Source: CALAGB01 sp963713965
GTDB taxonomy: Bacteria; Chloroflexota; Chloroflexia; Thermomicrobiales; Thermomicrobiaceae
Length of the DNA: 64,000 bases
Reading direction: 5' to 3'
Assembly (NCBI GenBank): GCA_963713965.1
Contig: OY970217.1
Coordinates: 434,001 to 498,000 of the forward strand
The translations under genes and the position numbers were made by a program. Shown piece after piece: positions 44,496-53,185 of this stretch. Position 1 is the stretch's first letter. Each line of letters starts with the position of its first letter. Below the pieces are notes generated by a model. It searched no databases. It saw only the letters and a program-made list of their open reading frames with translations, and had not been told where the DNA came from.

Positions 44496-45647
44496 TTAAT
44501 TCGGAATGATCAACACCTGCCCGGTCGTGATGTAAGTTCGGTCCGTCAATCCGTTCGCAGCCATGATCGCCTCGATCGTCACACCGTACCGTTTGGCAAT
44601 CGAATACAGTGTGTCGTGCGCTTGAACTGTGTAGGTCGTCTGTGCTGCTGGTGGCGGCGCCGGCGGTGCTACGTTGCCGCGCGGAATCGTCAGTACCTGC
44701 CCCACTTCAATGTGGTTCGGATCCGAAATACCGTTCGCGTACATCAAATTCTGGGTGGTCACACCAAAACTCGTCGCGATCGACGAGAGTGACTCGCCTG
44801 ACTGAACGACGTGCACGCCAAGCACCGGAGCGCTGTCCGGGAGGCGACCATTTGCGTCCGGGATATAGAGCGTGGTGCCGGCGGCAATAACGTCCGCGTC
44901 GTTGAGGTCATTTGCGAGCGCGATGAGGTGCGTCGGCACATTGTACGTGGCGCTGATCGTACTCAGTGTCTCGCCCGAAACCACGACGTGAGTCGTCGGC
45001 GCCTGCGCAATCTGTGTAGTCGGCGGGATAGGCGTCTGGCTCGGCTCTGGCGTTGGAGTAGCCGGAGACGGCGTTGGACTTGGGGAAGGAGTTGCCGTCG
45101 CCGCTGCAGTCGCGGTCGGCTCGGTTGTTGGAACCGACGTAGCTGTCTGGGACGCCTGGGCAGCGATGTCAGCGGTCGGAGAGGATGAAAGCACCGGAAT
45201 GGTCGTTGGCACGGGCGTCGTATCGGACGCTGACGGAGAAGAAGATCCTCCGCCAAGCACGATTGGCGTCGGACTCAGATTCGGGCTGCTCGCCGACTGA
45301 CCGGTCTCAGTCTTGACCGAATGATCGTTGAACCAGCCAGCCCAGGTTCCCTGAAACGTGAATGCGGCGGCGGCGATCAGCACGACGGCCGCAACGATGC
45401 CCGCGATCATGAATGTCCGTGGTTCGAAACTCCAGGCGACGCGGCTTGCCGCCTCCGATTCCGGAATCTCCGGCACGGCTCGCTGGAACCGGCGGCATTG
45501 CACATGGCGGTCAGTCAGGCAAAACCGCGCCTGGTAATCAACCGACACGCGTTTCGGCTCCCGCAGTGCGATACATATACAGCCTTCGGGACGCGAGTCT
45601 GCAAACGGGCAACTCGCGCGGACCCCTTCGCTTGACTGTGCGTTCAT
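44496..45647 (-). CDS. LysM-repeat cell-wall protein with cysteine-rich N-terminus
   Basis: About 383 residues from ATG 45647 (the frame stays open 14 codons further up to a TTG). Residues 1-55 are cytoplasmic and hold five Cys (13, 23, 25, 43, 51), the last two in RFCLTDRHVQCRRF, which could bind zinc or an Fe-S cluster. A single membrane span follows (IAGIVAAVVLIAAAAFTF), then a long Ser/Thr/Pro linker, and three LysM domains (VVVSGETLSTISATYNVP; HVVQSGESLSSIATSFGV; YTVQAHDTLYSIAKRYGV), the last ending at the C-terminus. LysM binds peptidoglycan GlcNAc. Convergent to the PfpI gene. Confidence 0.9.
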   Translation of the reverse strand: MNAQSSEGVRASCPFADSRPEGCICIALREPKRVSVDYQARFCLTDRHVQCRRFQRAVPEIPESEAASRVAWSFEPRTFMIAGIVAAVVLIAAAAFTFQGTWAGWFNDHSVKTETGQSASSPNLSPTPIVLGGGSSSPSASDTTPVPTTIPVLSSSPTADIAAQASQTATSVPTTEPTATAAATATPSPSPTPSPATPTPEPSQTPIPPTTQIAQAPTTHVVVSGETLSTISATYNVPTHLIALANDLNDADVIAAGTTLYIPDANGRLPDSAPVLGVHVVQSGESLSSIATSFGVTTQNLMYANGISDPNHIEVGQVLTIPRGNVAPPAPPPAAQTTYTVQAHDTLYSIAKRYGVTIEAIMAANGLTDRTYITTGQVLIIPN

Positions 45648-45770
45648 GGAGCGCCGGACCTCCACTGTGTACGTACACTCGTATGTCAATCATAGCATAC
45701 TGCGGTCGGACTGACATCTCGTTCGTACGCAGGGATAGTCGGTTGGTGTGATGATTCCACTCGGGTAGAG

Positions 45771-46730
45771 CTATGGAACCGGAGTGGGCGTTCCAAGGTT
45801 GATAAAGAGCCGCAGAGATCGATAAGGCTCTGTTTCGTTGGACTTGTCTGATCGATAGAGGTTGAACAACAGCGGGATGGGTTGTCCTGGATCCGGCTGG
45901 GTCACGCTAGCCGGTAAGTAAACCTGGATCGGTTCTTTCCAGGTGCCACCGGAAGGGACCGTGACTGAGTTGACCGATCCAACCTTCACCGTGTCCGCCA
46001 TCACGTCGATGCGATAGCTCACCGACTTACCCTCGTGATTGTCGATCTCGAGCTGAAGCGTCTGCGGCTGATCGTGCGAGAAGTTGCGCGGATAGAATTC
46101 CGGCTTGCCATCCGAGTTGTAGAGCGCGAACTCGGTCATAGGTTCGCCCTGCAGTCGCTCGAAGATGAGCACGGCACCTGATCCGGCGAAGAGTATGAGT
46201 GATACCGCCATGATGATCATGGCGACCTTTGTCGTCCCGCTCCAGCTTGATGGAGGCGGGATCTCCGGCCGTGGAATCTGCGCGACGAACTTTTCCTCTT
46301 CGCTGACATACGTCCTTCGCAGAACGGCCACGACCGAGAAGAGAACGGTGCAAGCCATCAGGCCCGTAACGATCGGAATAAGCTCGAGCTTCCAGGGAGA
46401 GTACTCAATGGCCAGTGCAATGAGTGGGATCAGGGCCAGCGACAGACCGAATCCGAGCGCGATGCGCTCGATGCCATCGAGTCCCTCGTTCGACGGAAAC
46501 AGGGCTGAGACGAGCGCATATCCAGGGATGAAGAGGACCAGCGGCAGTCCGAAGATCGTGCGAATTGGAATGGGCGCGCCAAGAATTGCTGCCAGCGCGC
46601 CAACTACAGCGATACAAAGGAATAGGACGAGCTCCCAGTGCTCGCGCCAATCCGTGACGCGCGACGACCACGCGCTGCTCGATCGTGCATCCGGCGTCAG
46701 CGGACGTTTGACGACGCGATCGCTTCGCAT
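45771..46730 (-). CDS. DUF1616 membrane protein
   Basis: 319 residues. Four or five membrane spans in the first half (LVLFLCIAVVGALAAILGAP; GLPLVLFIPGYALVSALFP, the DUF1616 core) plus one at about 165-185 (VAMIIMAVSLILFAGSGAVL). The C-terminal 110 residues form an extracytoplasmic beta-rich domain (TEFALYNSDGKPEFYPRNF, PSGGTWKEPIQVYLPASV). DUF1616 occurs in Archaea and Chloroflexota, often in polysaccharide or S-layer loci, with unknown function. It is downstream of the large polysaccharide operon in the same direction. Confidence 0.85.
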   Translation of the reverse strand: MRSDRVVKRPLTPDARSSSAWSSRVTDWREHWELVLFLCIAVVGALAAILGAPIPIRTIFGLPLVLFIPGYALVSALFPSNEGLDGIERIALGFGLSLALIPLIALAIEYSPWKLELIPIVTGLMACTVLFSVVAVLRRTYVSEEEKFVAQIPRPEIPPPSSWSGTTKVAMIIMAVSLILFAGSGAVLIFERLQGEPMTEFALYNSDGKPEFYPRNFSHDQPQTLQLEIDNHEGKSVSYRIDVMADTVKVGSVNSVTVPSGGTWKEPIQVYLPASVTQPDPGQPIPLLFNLYRSDKSNETEPYRSLRLFINLGTPTPVP

Positions 46731-46915
46731 ATTCTCCCCAGCACGCGTCTTCTAACCATGACACATGAGAGTATAGCCGTTCGGCACCCGCGAGTCAGAC
46801 GACCTCGCCCGCTTCAACCGACACACAATGGCACCACCTCAAAGATGAATCGACGTCCTGTGAATGTAGCTGCAAATTGGTCGGGCATTTTGTGGAATTG
46901 CGGCGGAAATGCGGG

Positions 46916-46955
46916 ACCGGTGACGGAACGAGCCGCTTCGTTCCATCACCGGTCA
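46916..46955. repeat. Long hairpin between DUF1616 gene and the polysaccharide operon
   Basis: Arms of 17 bases (GACCGGTGACGGAACGA with its near-perfect complement, one mismatch), 6-base loop. It is in the 290-base gap after the last gene of the polysaccharide operon. No U-tract on either side; it could be a terminator or mRNA-stabilising hairpin. Confidence 0.6.
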
Positions 46956-47020
46956 CCACGGCGGGGATCGATGAGAATTGGTGTTCTGTTTTGTCCGCGG
47001 ACCCGGGTCGACTCCCGTTT

Positions 47021-48244
47021 CTAGGACTGCGAGACCGCGGTGGCTCCCTGTTTGGCGAAAAGGTTCTCGTAAACGTCAAGCAGCTTCGGCGCCCAATGGA
47101 TCCAGGCAAGCGACTCTTCGATGCGACGTCGACCGAACGCTCCCATGCGCGCCTGACGTTCTGGATCATCCATCAGATCGGCTAGCGCCTGCGCAAAGGC
47201 GAGTTCGTCGTTGGCTGGAACGAAGACGGCCGCCTGCTGAGCCGTGAACCGGTTTTCAGTCAGGTCGAATGCCACGACCGGCTTGGACAGCGCCATGAAC
47301 TCCGTGACCTTGATCATGGTCGATCGGTCATTGAACGGGTTGGAAGGGTCAGGATCGACACAGATATCCGCCGACGAGAGATAGCGGCGCAGGTCGGCGT
47401 CACTGATCGTTCCAGTGAACTGCACGTGGTCGTCAAGATCGAGCTTGGTTGAGAGCTTGCGCAAGTCGTGCCAGGCGTCGCCTGTGCCGACCAATACGGC
47501 GTAGAAGTCAGTCCGATTGAGCTCGTGAACCAGGTGATGGAACGCTCGTAGCAGATAGTCGACTCCGTCCTGGTAGCCCATGACGCCAACGTAGCCGATG
47601 ATCGTCTTGCCCATGGCCTTGAGGTCAGGATCAGGATCGACCTGTTTGATGCGCCCGAGTTCCGGGCCGTTGCGCACGATGGTGATGTGGTTCGGGTTCA
47701 CGTTGTCCCGCCGCATTTCCATCTCGCGATACGATTCGTTAGTCGCGATCACCTCGTCCGCTACGATGCACGATAGCCGCTCGAGGAGCACCAGAGCCTT
47801 GAAGACGAGCTTATTGCCCTTGCCGCCAAATCGCGCGTTGTACATCTCCGGCGACAGATCGTGATGGTCGAAGACGTAGCGCTTACCGAACAGCTTGAAG
47901 AACGCGCCAATCACGAACATCGTGTCCGGCGGATTGTGGGAATGGACTACGTCGAATCCGCCGCGGATCGCAACCCAGAGCGAAAGCAGGAACGAGATCG
48001 CCGTGGAGTAGCCGTATTCCACGAGGTAACCCACCAAGCCGTTCCCGGTCGGCGGGTGCGGATAGCGAATTACCCGCACGCCATTCACAGCTTCCCTGCG
48101 AGGCTGGTCGCCGTTTCGCGGACAAATGACGGTCACCTGATAACCGGCGTCGGCCAGCGCGAACGACTCACGTCGAACGCGACCGTCCTGTGGATACGGC
48201 TGATTTTCGAGCAGCATCAAAACGCGTCTACCAGCAGATGCCAT
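47021..48244 (-). CDS. Family 4 glycosyltransferase
   Basis: 407 residues, GT-B fold. The N-terminal domain starts VLMLLENQPYPQDGRVRRES with LADAGYQVTVICP and VVHSHNPPDTMFV; the C-terminal donor-binding domain has IIGYVGVMGYQDGVDYLLRA and the E-x7-E type segment within TMIKVTEFMALSKPVVAFDL. This is the WbuB-like GT4 group acting on UDP- or GDP-sugars for surface glycans. It is the last gene of the long minus-strand operon, and its start overlaps the upstream dehydrogenase gene by 17 bases. Confidence 0.9.
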   Translation of the reverse strand: MASAGRRVLMLLENQPYPQDGRVRRESFALADAGYQVTVICPRNGDQPRREAVNGVRVIRYPHPPTGNGLVGYLVEYGYSTAISFLLSLWVAIRGGFDVVHSHNPPDTMFVIGAFFKLFGKRYVFDHHDLSPEMYNARFGGKGNKLVFKALVLLERLSCIVADEVIATNESYREMEMRRDNVNPNHITIVRNGPELGRIKQVDPDPDLKAMGKTIIGYVGVMGYQDGVDYLLRAFHHLVHELNRTDFYAVLVGTGDAWHDLRKLSTKLDLDDHVQFTGTISDADLRRYLSSADICVDPDPSNPFNDRSTMIKVTEFMALSKPVVAFDLTENRFTAQQAAVFVPANDELAFAQALADLMDDPERQARMGAFGRRRIEESLAWIHWAPKLLDVYENLFAKQGATAVSQS

Positions 48245-49544
48245 CGTATGCTCCCTGAAGATTCCCGTTCACGGCCACCGAACCCACCAGATCGATCAGA
48301 ACCTGATCGGGGCGGATCTTGCTCGGCACATCTGCGAACGACTTGCCGCCGTTGGCCATCACGATCACATCGGCTTCGCTGATCACCTCGTCAACCGATC
48401 CGCGCATGAGCGATGCGATGTGCGGAAGCGCCTCTGTGACGTAGGAGCGGTTGGCGCCGATCAATCGTGGCAGGTCCACCGTTTCGTCGTAGACCGTCAC
48501 CTTATAACCGCGGCCGACGAGCGTCTCGATGAGCGGCACGATCGAGCTCTCACGCACGTCGTCGGTGCCCGCTTTGAACGAGAGACCCAAAATGCCGACC
48601 GACTTGCGGCCGGTCTTCTCGACCATTTGGATTCCGCGTTCGATCTGGCGCTGATTGCTCGACATGATCGACGTCAGTAGCGGGCTGTCGATGTCCCGCT
48701 CTTTGGATCGATAAAGAAGTGCCCGCAAGTCCTTTGGCAGACAGGAGCCGCCGAAGGCGAATCCGGGCTTCATGTAAACCGGCGAGATGTTCAACCGTGA
48801 GTCCTGGCAGATGATCTCCATCACATCCCGGCCGTCGATCCCGTGTGCTTTGCAAATGTTTCCGATCTCGTTGGCGAAGCTGATCTTGAGCGCATGGAAC
48901 GAGTTGTTGGCGTACTTCATCATCTCCGCCGTCTTGAGCGACGTGCGGACGAGCTGTGCATCGATAGCCGAATAGAGTTGCTGCACGGCGTCGCCACTGC
49001 GTTCGTTGTACTGGCCAATGACGATGAAGCTCGGATCATAGTAGTCTGTGATCGCGCTTCCCTCTCGCAGGAACTCCGGGTTCATAGACACGCCGAAATC
49101 ATCTCCCGCGCGCCGTCCAGAGAACTCTTCGAGGATCGGAACGACCTTTTCGTTGACCGTTCCCGGAAGCACCGTGCTGCGCACCACCACCGTGTGGTAC
49201 TCGCGCTTGTGATTGATAGCCAGGCCGATCTCTTGGCAGACCGACTCGACGTAGCGTGTGTTGAGGCTTCCGTTCGGGTTACTTGGTGTGCCGACGCAGA
49301 TGAGGCTGACGTCGCTGTCGCGTACCGCGCGCTGCGCATCGATCGACGCGCGCAGCTGCCCGGAGCGCACCACGTCACGCATCAATTCATCGAGACCGGG
49401 CTCGATGATCGGCGACTTGCCGGCCGCGATCGACGCGACCTTGATGGGGTTGACATCAACGCCGATGACTTCATGTCCATCACGAGCAAGACAGGCTGCC
49501 GAGACGCACCCGACGTAGCCCAATCCAAAAATGCTGACTCTCAT
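48228..49544 (-). CDS. Nucleotide sugar 6-dehydrogenase, GDP-mannose dehydrogenase-like
   Basis: 438 residues, NAD-dependent four-electron oxidation of a nucleotide hexose to the uronate. N-terminal VSIFGLGYVGCVSAACLARDGH; IEPGLDEL; VVVRSTVLPGTV; MKYANNSFHALKISFANEIG; the catalytic Cys in GFAFGGSCLPKDLRAL (about residue 260); and the C-terminal domain SFKAGTDDVRESSIVPLIE. The FAFGGSCLPKD wording is that of AlgD (GDP-mannose dehydrogenase), whereas UDP-glucose dehydrogenases usually read FGGSCFPKD. The product would be GDP-mannuronate or UDP-glucuronate, a uronic acid donor for the polysaccharide. Confidence 0.9.
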   Translation of the reverse strand: MRVSIFGLGYVGCVSAACLARDGHEVIGVDVNPIKVASIAAGKSPIIEPGLDELMRDVVRSGQLRASIDAQRAVRDSDVSLICVGTPSNPNGSLNTRYVESVCQEIGLAINHKREYHTVVVRSTVLPGTVNEKVVPILEEFSGRRAGDDFGVSMNPEFLREGSAITDYYDPSFIVIGQYNERSGDAVQQLYSAIDAQLVRTSLKTAEMMKYANNSFHALKISFANEIGNICKAHGIDGRDVMEIICQDSRLNISPVYMKPGFAFGGSCLPKDLRALLYRSKERDIDSPLLTSIMSSNQRQIERGIQMVEKTGRKSVGILGLSFKAGTDDVRESSIVPLIETLVGRGYKVTVYDETVDLPRLIGANRSYVTEALPHIASLMRGSVDEVISEADVIVMANGGKSFADVPSKIRPDQVLIDLVGSVAVNGNLQGAYDGICW

Positions 49545-49659
49545 GCTCTATCCCTCGCCCTTTCTTGTGCCGGACCAGATCGTGCTGGCCAGTGACGTTT
49601 GTCCAAATCGCGCATCGGCCGCGACATGCGGCACCTGCGGCAGGCGACCGGACTGCGAA

Positions 49660-50697
49660 TCAGTCCCCCTCTTCCACGCGTCCAGCGACGGACATTTGCG
49701 CGGAGAGGATTCGTTCAGTTGAGCCTTGTGGCTCGAGAACGCTGTGATAGAGATCGACCAACTGCTGCCCCACGACCGAGCACTTGAATCGATCCACCTG
49801 CTCGCGTCCATTCGTTCGTGGGCAGGTGGCCAGTACCGATCTCAGTGCTCCGGCCACGCTCTCGACGGTGGAGTCGACAATTTGACAGCCGTCTGTCTCT
49901 TCGATCACCTCTCGGATGTCACCGACGTCAGTTGCGACGACTGGGAGGTTGCACGCCATCGCCTGTTTGACGACGTTTGGCGAGCCTTCAGAGAAGGACG
50001 GGAAGACCAGGGCATCGGCGGCGCTCATGTAGAGAGCAAGTTGATCCTGGGTTTCCTTGAAGACGACCAGCATCTCGACGTCTGGATCGGTGCTCTTCAC
50101 CTCGTCGACCGCCGCGTTGGCAAGAGCGAAATTCTTGACGCCATTTTCGGGCTTGGCCGCGAAGAGCAGATACTTCTTGTTTTGGGCCAGGCCAAGTTTC
50201 GCTCGCGCTTCGTCCCGGTCTGTCGGATGGAACAGATCGAAGTCGATTTCATGCGGAATGATGTGGACGTTTGCACCTTCGACCAGTTTCGCCATCTGCT
50301 TGCTCTGGACGATGACGGCGTCCGCGTATCGAGCCAACTTGCGACCGGCCGGGACCGTAAGCATGTTCGATCTCTTCAGCTTCCCGGACAGATCACGCGA
50401 GCCCAGCAGGTCGCTGCCGTGATAGGTCACGACCAGCGGCACTTTGTGCTGTGTTCGCCCGACGATACCGACATAGCTGTAATGTGCGTGAACCACGTCA
50501 ACGTCATTTTTTGCCAGTCGACGCCGCAGATCGACGACGCCTTTTGGGTAGATCAGCTTGCGCCATGGTGCGTCCAATACCAGCACGTCGACGTCGACGT
50601 CGACACCGCGCAGACAATCAACCTGAGCCTTCACAAACGAGCCGAAGGCAGGATTCTGTGGCGTTGGGTACATCGCCGTAACGACGAGAACCTTCAC
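49660..50697 (-). CDS. Family 4 glycosyltransferase
   Basis: 345 residues, GT-B fold: VLVVTAMYPTPQNPAFGSFV at the start, VVHAHYSYVGIVGR and VTYHGSDLLGSRDL in the acceptor domain, YLLFAAKPENGVKNFALA and the E-x7-E motif in FSEGSPNVVKQAMACNLPVV in the donor domain. Family GT4 retaining enzyme; the donor is not readable. It overlaps the end of the GT2 gene by four bases, showing translational coupling. Confidence 0.9.
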   Translation of the reverse strand: MKVLVVTAMYPTPQNPAFGSFVKAQVDCLRGVDVDVDVLVLDAPWRKLIYPKGVVDLRRRLAKNDVDVVHAHYSYVGIVGRTQHKVPLVVTYHGSDLLGSRDLSGKLKRSNMLTVPAGRKLARYADAVIVQSKQMAKLVEGANVHIIPHEIDFDLFHPTDRDEARAKLGLAQNKKYLLFAAKPENGVKNFALANAAVDEVKSTDPDVEMLVVFKETQDQLALYMSAADALVFPSFSEGSPNVVKQAMACNLPVVATDVGDIREVIEETDGCQIVDSTVESVAGALRSVLATCPRTNGREQVDRFKCSVVGQQLVDLYHSVLEPQGSTERILSAQMSVAGRVEEGD

Positions 50698-51707
50698 TTG
50701 ATCACCTCGATCATGTACGGGAATTTCGTCGGGTCAGATGGACGCATCAAGAACCCGCGTACCGTTCCTTCGGCGAATAAAATCCGCTGCACCATTGCGA
50801 ACAGCGCCCGATGAGGACTCCGTTTTCGAACCGAATCGACGCCGAATATCGCGACGACCGACCCTAGCCAAACAGCCGCCCAGCGGAGGTCTCGCTCCGA
50901 AAGCGCCAGCGTGGCGCAGGCAAGCCCAGCTGCCACCCCCGCGCTCGGGACAAGTCCAAATCCGCGTTCGCGGGCATAGGGCATCAACATTCGCGTCCCA
51001 GCGTGCAGCCGTAGCGCCTGGCCCGGACCCAAATACAGGTTTCGCTTGCGCCGTCCGAAAAGCGTCGAAATCGCCCCGGCTGGATCGGAGTAGTGATCGG
51101 CAATTGGCAGCCGCAGCTTCACCACCCGATAGCCCGCCTCGCGGATGCGCAGGCAAAGCTCAGGCTCTTCGTCCGAGAAGAGATACGGGTTGAAAGACCC
51201 AACTTTCTCGAGCACACGACGTCGATACGCCGCCGCGCCACCACCATGCGGCACCGTGTCATACAGAACCGGCGTGTTCGAAAGCGGTCGCACGAGACCG
51301 CACGATTCCTTGGTTACCCGCGGCTGATCAACTACTTGACCCGAGATCACTGCGACGCTCGGCTCTGTTTTGAAGGTGCGTAGTGCGGCGGCGATCCATC
51401 CAGGCCGCAATTCCATGTCTCCGTCGAGGAAGAGAACGACATCTCCACTGGTCTGTGTGATTCCAGCTTGCCGACCTGCAGCCGCCGTGAGACGCTGTCG
51501 TTTGCTCAGGCGGATGACTCGAATGGGAAACTCTTGTGCCACGTAGACTGTGTCGTCCGTCGAAGCAGAGTCGACCAAAATGACGTCGGTACGGGGCAGT
51601 GATTCGGTCTCGCGCAGGACTGACTCGACCAATCGCCGGACATTCCAGCCCTGGTTCTTGGTGATGATCACGACGTCGAGACTCAGATCGTTGTCGCCTT
51701 GCACCAA
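50694..51707 (-). CDS. Family 2 glycosyltransferase
   Basis: 337 residues. VVIITKNQGWNVRRLVESVL and DVILVDSASTDDTVYVA at the N-terminus, the DxD motif in VVLFLDGDMELRPGWIAA (about 88-105), and acceptor-side FSDEEPELCLRIREAGYRV. The C-terminal 100 residues include a hydrophobic segment (GLVPSAGVAAGLACATLAL), so it is membrane-associated. It is in the polysaccharide operon, 13 bases from the flippase gene. Confidence 0.9.
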   Translation of the reverse strand: MVQGDNDLSLDVVIITKNQGWNVRRLVESVLRETESLPRTDVILVDSASTDDTVYVAQEFPIRVIRLSKRQRLTAAAGRQAGITQTSGDVVLFLDGDMELRPGWIAAALRTFKTEPSVAVISGQVVDQPRVTKESCGLVRPLSNTPVLYDTVPHGGGAAAYRRRVLEKVGSFNPYLFSDEEPELCLRIREAGYRVVKLRLPIADHYSDPAGAISTLFGRRKRNLYLGPGQALRLHAGTRMLMPYARERGFGLVPSAGVAAGLACATLALSERDLRWAAVWLGSVVAIFGVDSVRKRSPHRALFAMVQRILFAEGTVRGFLMRPSDPTKFPYMIEVIK

Positions 51708-51720
51708 TTCTCTCCCAGCC

Positions 51721-53181
51721 CTATTCCGACCACAGGTAGCGATATCGAACCTTCAGGTTCGCCACGCTTCCGGTATCGGCGATCATGAGTGCCGTAAAGA
51801 CGAAGACGTAAATAATCGCGGCAGCAGTAACCGACGCGACGAGACCATGCGGCTCGAAAGCTCCGAATGCGAGCACCATGACCACGGTAGCGATCGCGGG
51901 CTTCCACACGGCGAACAATAGCTGCCGTCCTGGAAATAGATTCGCGACTGGCCGGTAGTGAAGCAGTAGATCGACTCCGCGCGTGATCAGGGCCGTCGCG
52001 GCGGCGCCCATGTAGCCGAATTGCCGAATCAGCACTACACCGGCGACGACACTCACAACTAGATCGACCACCACGATGCGTAGCGTGACGCGCTCACGCA
52101 GGCTGGCGACAAGAACCTGCCCGAGAATGCTGGTCATAGCGCTGAGGATCAGGCCCCAGACCATGATCTGCATGCCAGCGGCGGCTCGCTCCAGTCCGTG
52201 GCCGTACAGAACAGTGATGGCGGTGGATGACAGTAAAAACAGCCCGACTGAGGTCGGCAGCGCCACTCCGAGCATCAGCTCGATGACGCGCTCGCCTATG
52301 CGTTTGATGCCCTGCAGTGTCGGCTCGTAGCGACGGCACATCACCGGAAAAACGCTCAGTACGATGCTCGTGTAGATCAGCGCCACAGGGACCATCAACT
52401 GCGTACCTGCGTTGTACAGACCGACCTCGGTCTCGTTGCGCATCTTTGACAGAAGGATCACGTTGAGGCTGCCAGTGATGGCGATGATTCCGTCGATCCC
52501 GAGGAACGTGATGGTCGAACGCAGCATCCAGAACATGACGGAGAGGCTCAGCCGCAGACGCGGAACCAAGATATAGCGAAGCGTCAGCCAGAGCTCGATC
52601 ACCACGATGACGGCGTATGACCCTACCAGGAGCAGCACGATCGTCGTCAGACTGGAGCCGAAGTGCAGTACCGCGAACGCAAGTGCGATCTTAATGACGT
52701 TTACCGGGATGTTGGCGATCGCGATAAGTCGCATCCGCTCCCAGCCCTGAAAGACCGCTTCGTAGATCGCGGTCAGCGCATAGGGGAGCAGTCCCAGCGA
52801 AAGAAGCAGCACGACGCGAGCAGTATCCATCGAGTAGCGCATTGCCCAAACGAAGAAGACCTGCGCTCCGATCGACGCCACTGCCGTCGCCAAAACCACC
52901 ACGGTCCCATTGACCAGCATCTCGTCGGTGCGTTCTCGATGTTTAGCGACTTCACGAGTGATCAGAGTCTTAAGACCCGCTACAGCCAGAATCTGGAAGG
53001 TGTAGAAGAGTGTCAGCGCAAGTGAAAGTTGGCCGAACTCATATGCACCCAGGCTACGTGCGACTAGAGCGTAGAGCGCAAACGTCGTCGCGCGATTGAT
53101 GACGTCGCTGGCCAGCATCGAAGCGGCGTTCGCCGCGATACGGCGCAGTGAGCTGGAGATTCTCGGTCGTGCTACATTCAT
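51721..53181 (-). CDS. Oligosaccharide flippase (Wzx / MOP superfamily)
   Basis: 486 residues from ATG 53181 (MNVARPRIS), four bases after the ligase gene's stop; an open frame runs 25 codons further upstream inside that gene but has no separate support. About 12-14 hydrophobic helices, with the Wzx opening ANAASMLASDVINRATTFAL and LYALVARSLGAYEFGQLSLA. It should move lipid-linked repeat units across the cytoplasmic membrane. Confidence 0.9.
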   Translation of the reverse strand: MNVARPRISSSLRRIAANAASMLASDVINRATTFALYALVARSLGAYEFGQLSLALTLFYTFQILAVAGLKTLITREVAKHRERTDEMLVNGTVVVLATAVASIGAQVFFVWAMRYSMDTARVVLLLSLGLLPYALTAIYEAVFQGWERMRLIAIANIPVNVIKIALAFAVLHFGSSLTTIVLLLVGSYAVIVVIELWLTLRYILVPRLRLSLSVMFWMLRSTITFLGIDGIIAITGSLNVILLSKMRNETEVGLYNAGTQLMVPVALIYTSIVLSVFPVMCRRYEPTLQGIKRIGERVIELMLGVALPTSVGLFLLSSTAITVLYGHGLERAAAGMQIMVWGLILSAMTSILGQVLVASLRERVTLRIVVVDLVVSVVAGVVLIRQFGYMGAAATALITRGVDLLLHYRPVANLFPGRQLLFAVWKPAIATVVMVLAFGAFEPHGLVASVTAAAIIYVFVFTALMIADTGSVANLKVRYRYLWSE

Positions 53182-53185
53182 GGCT

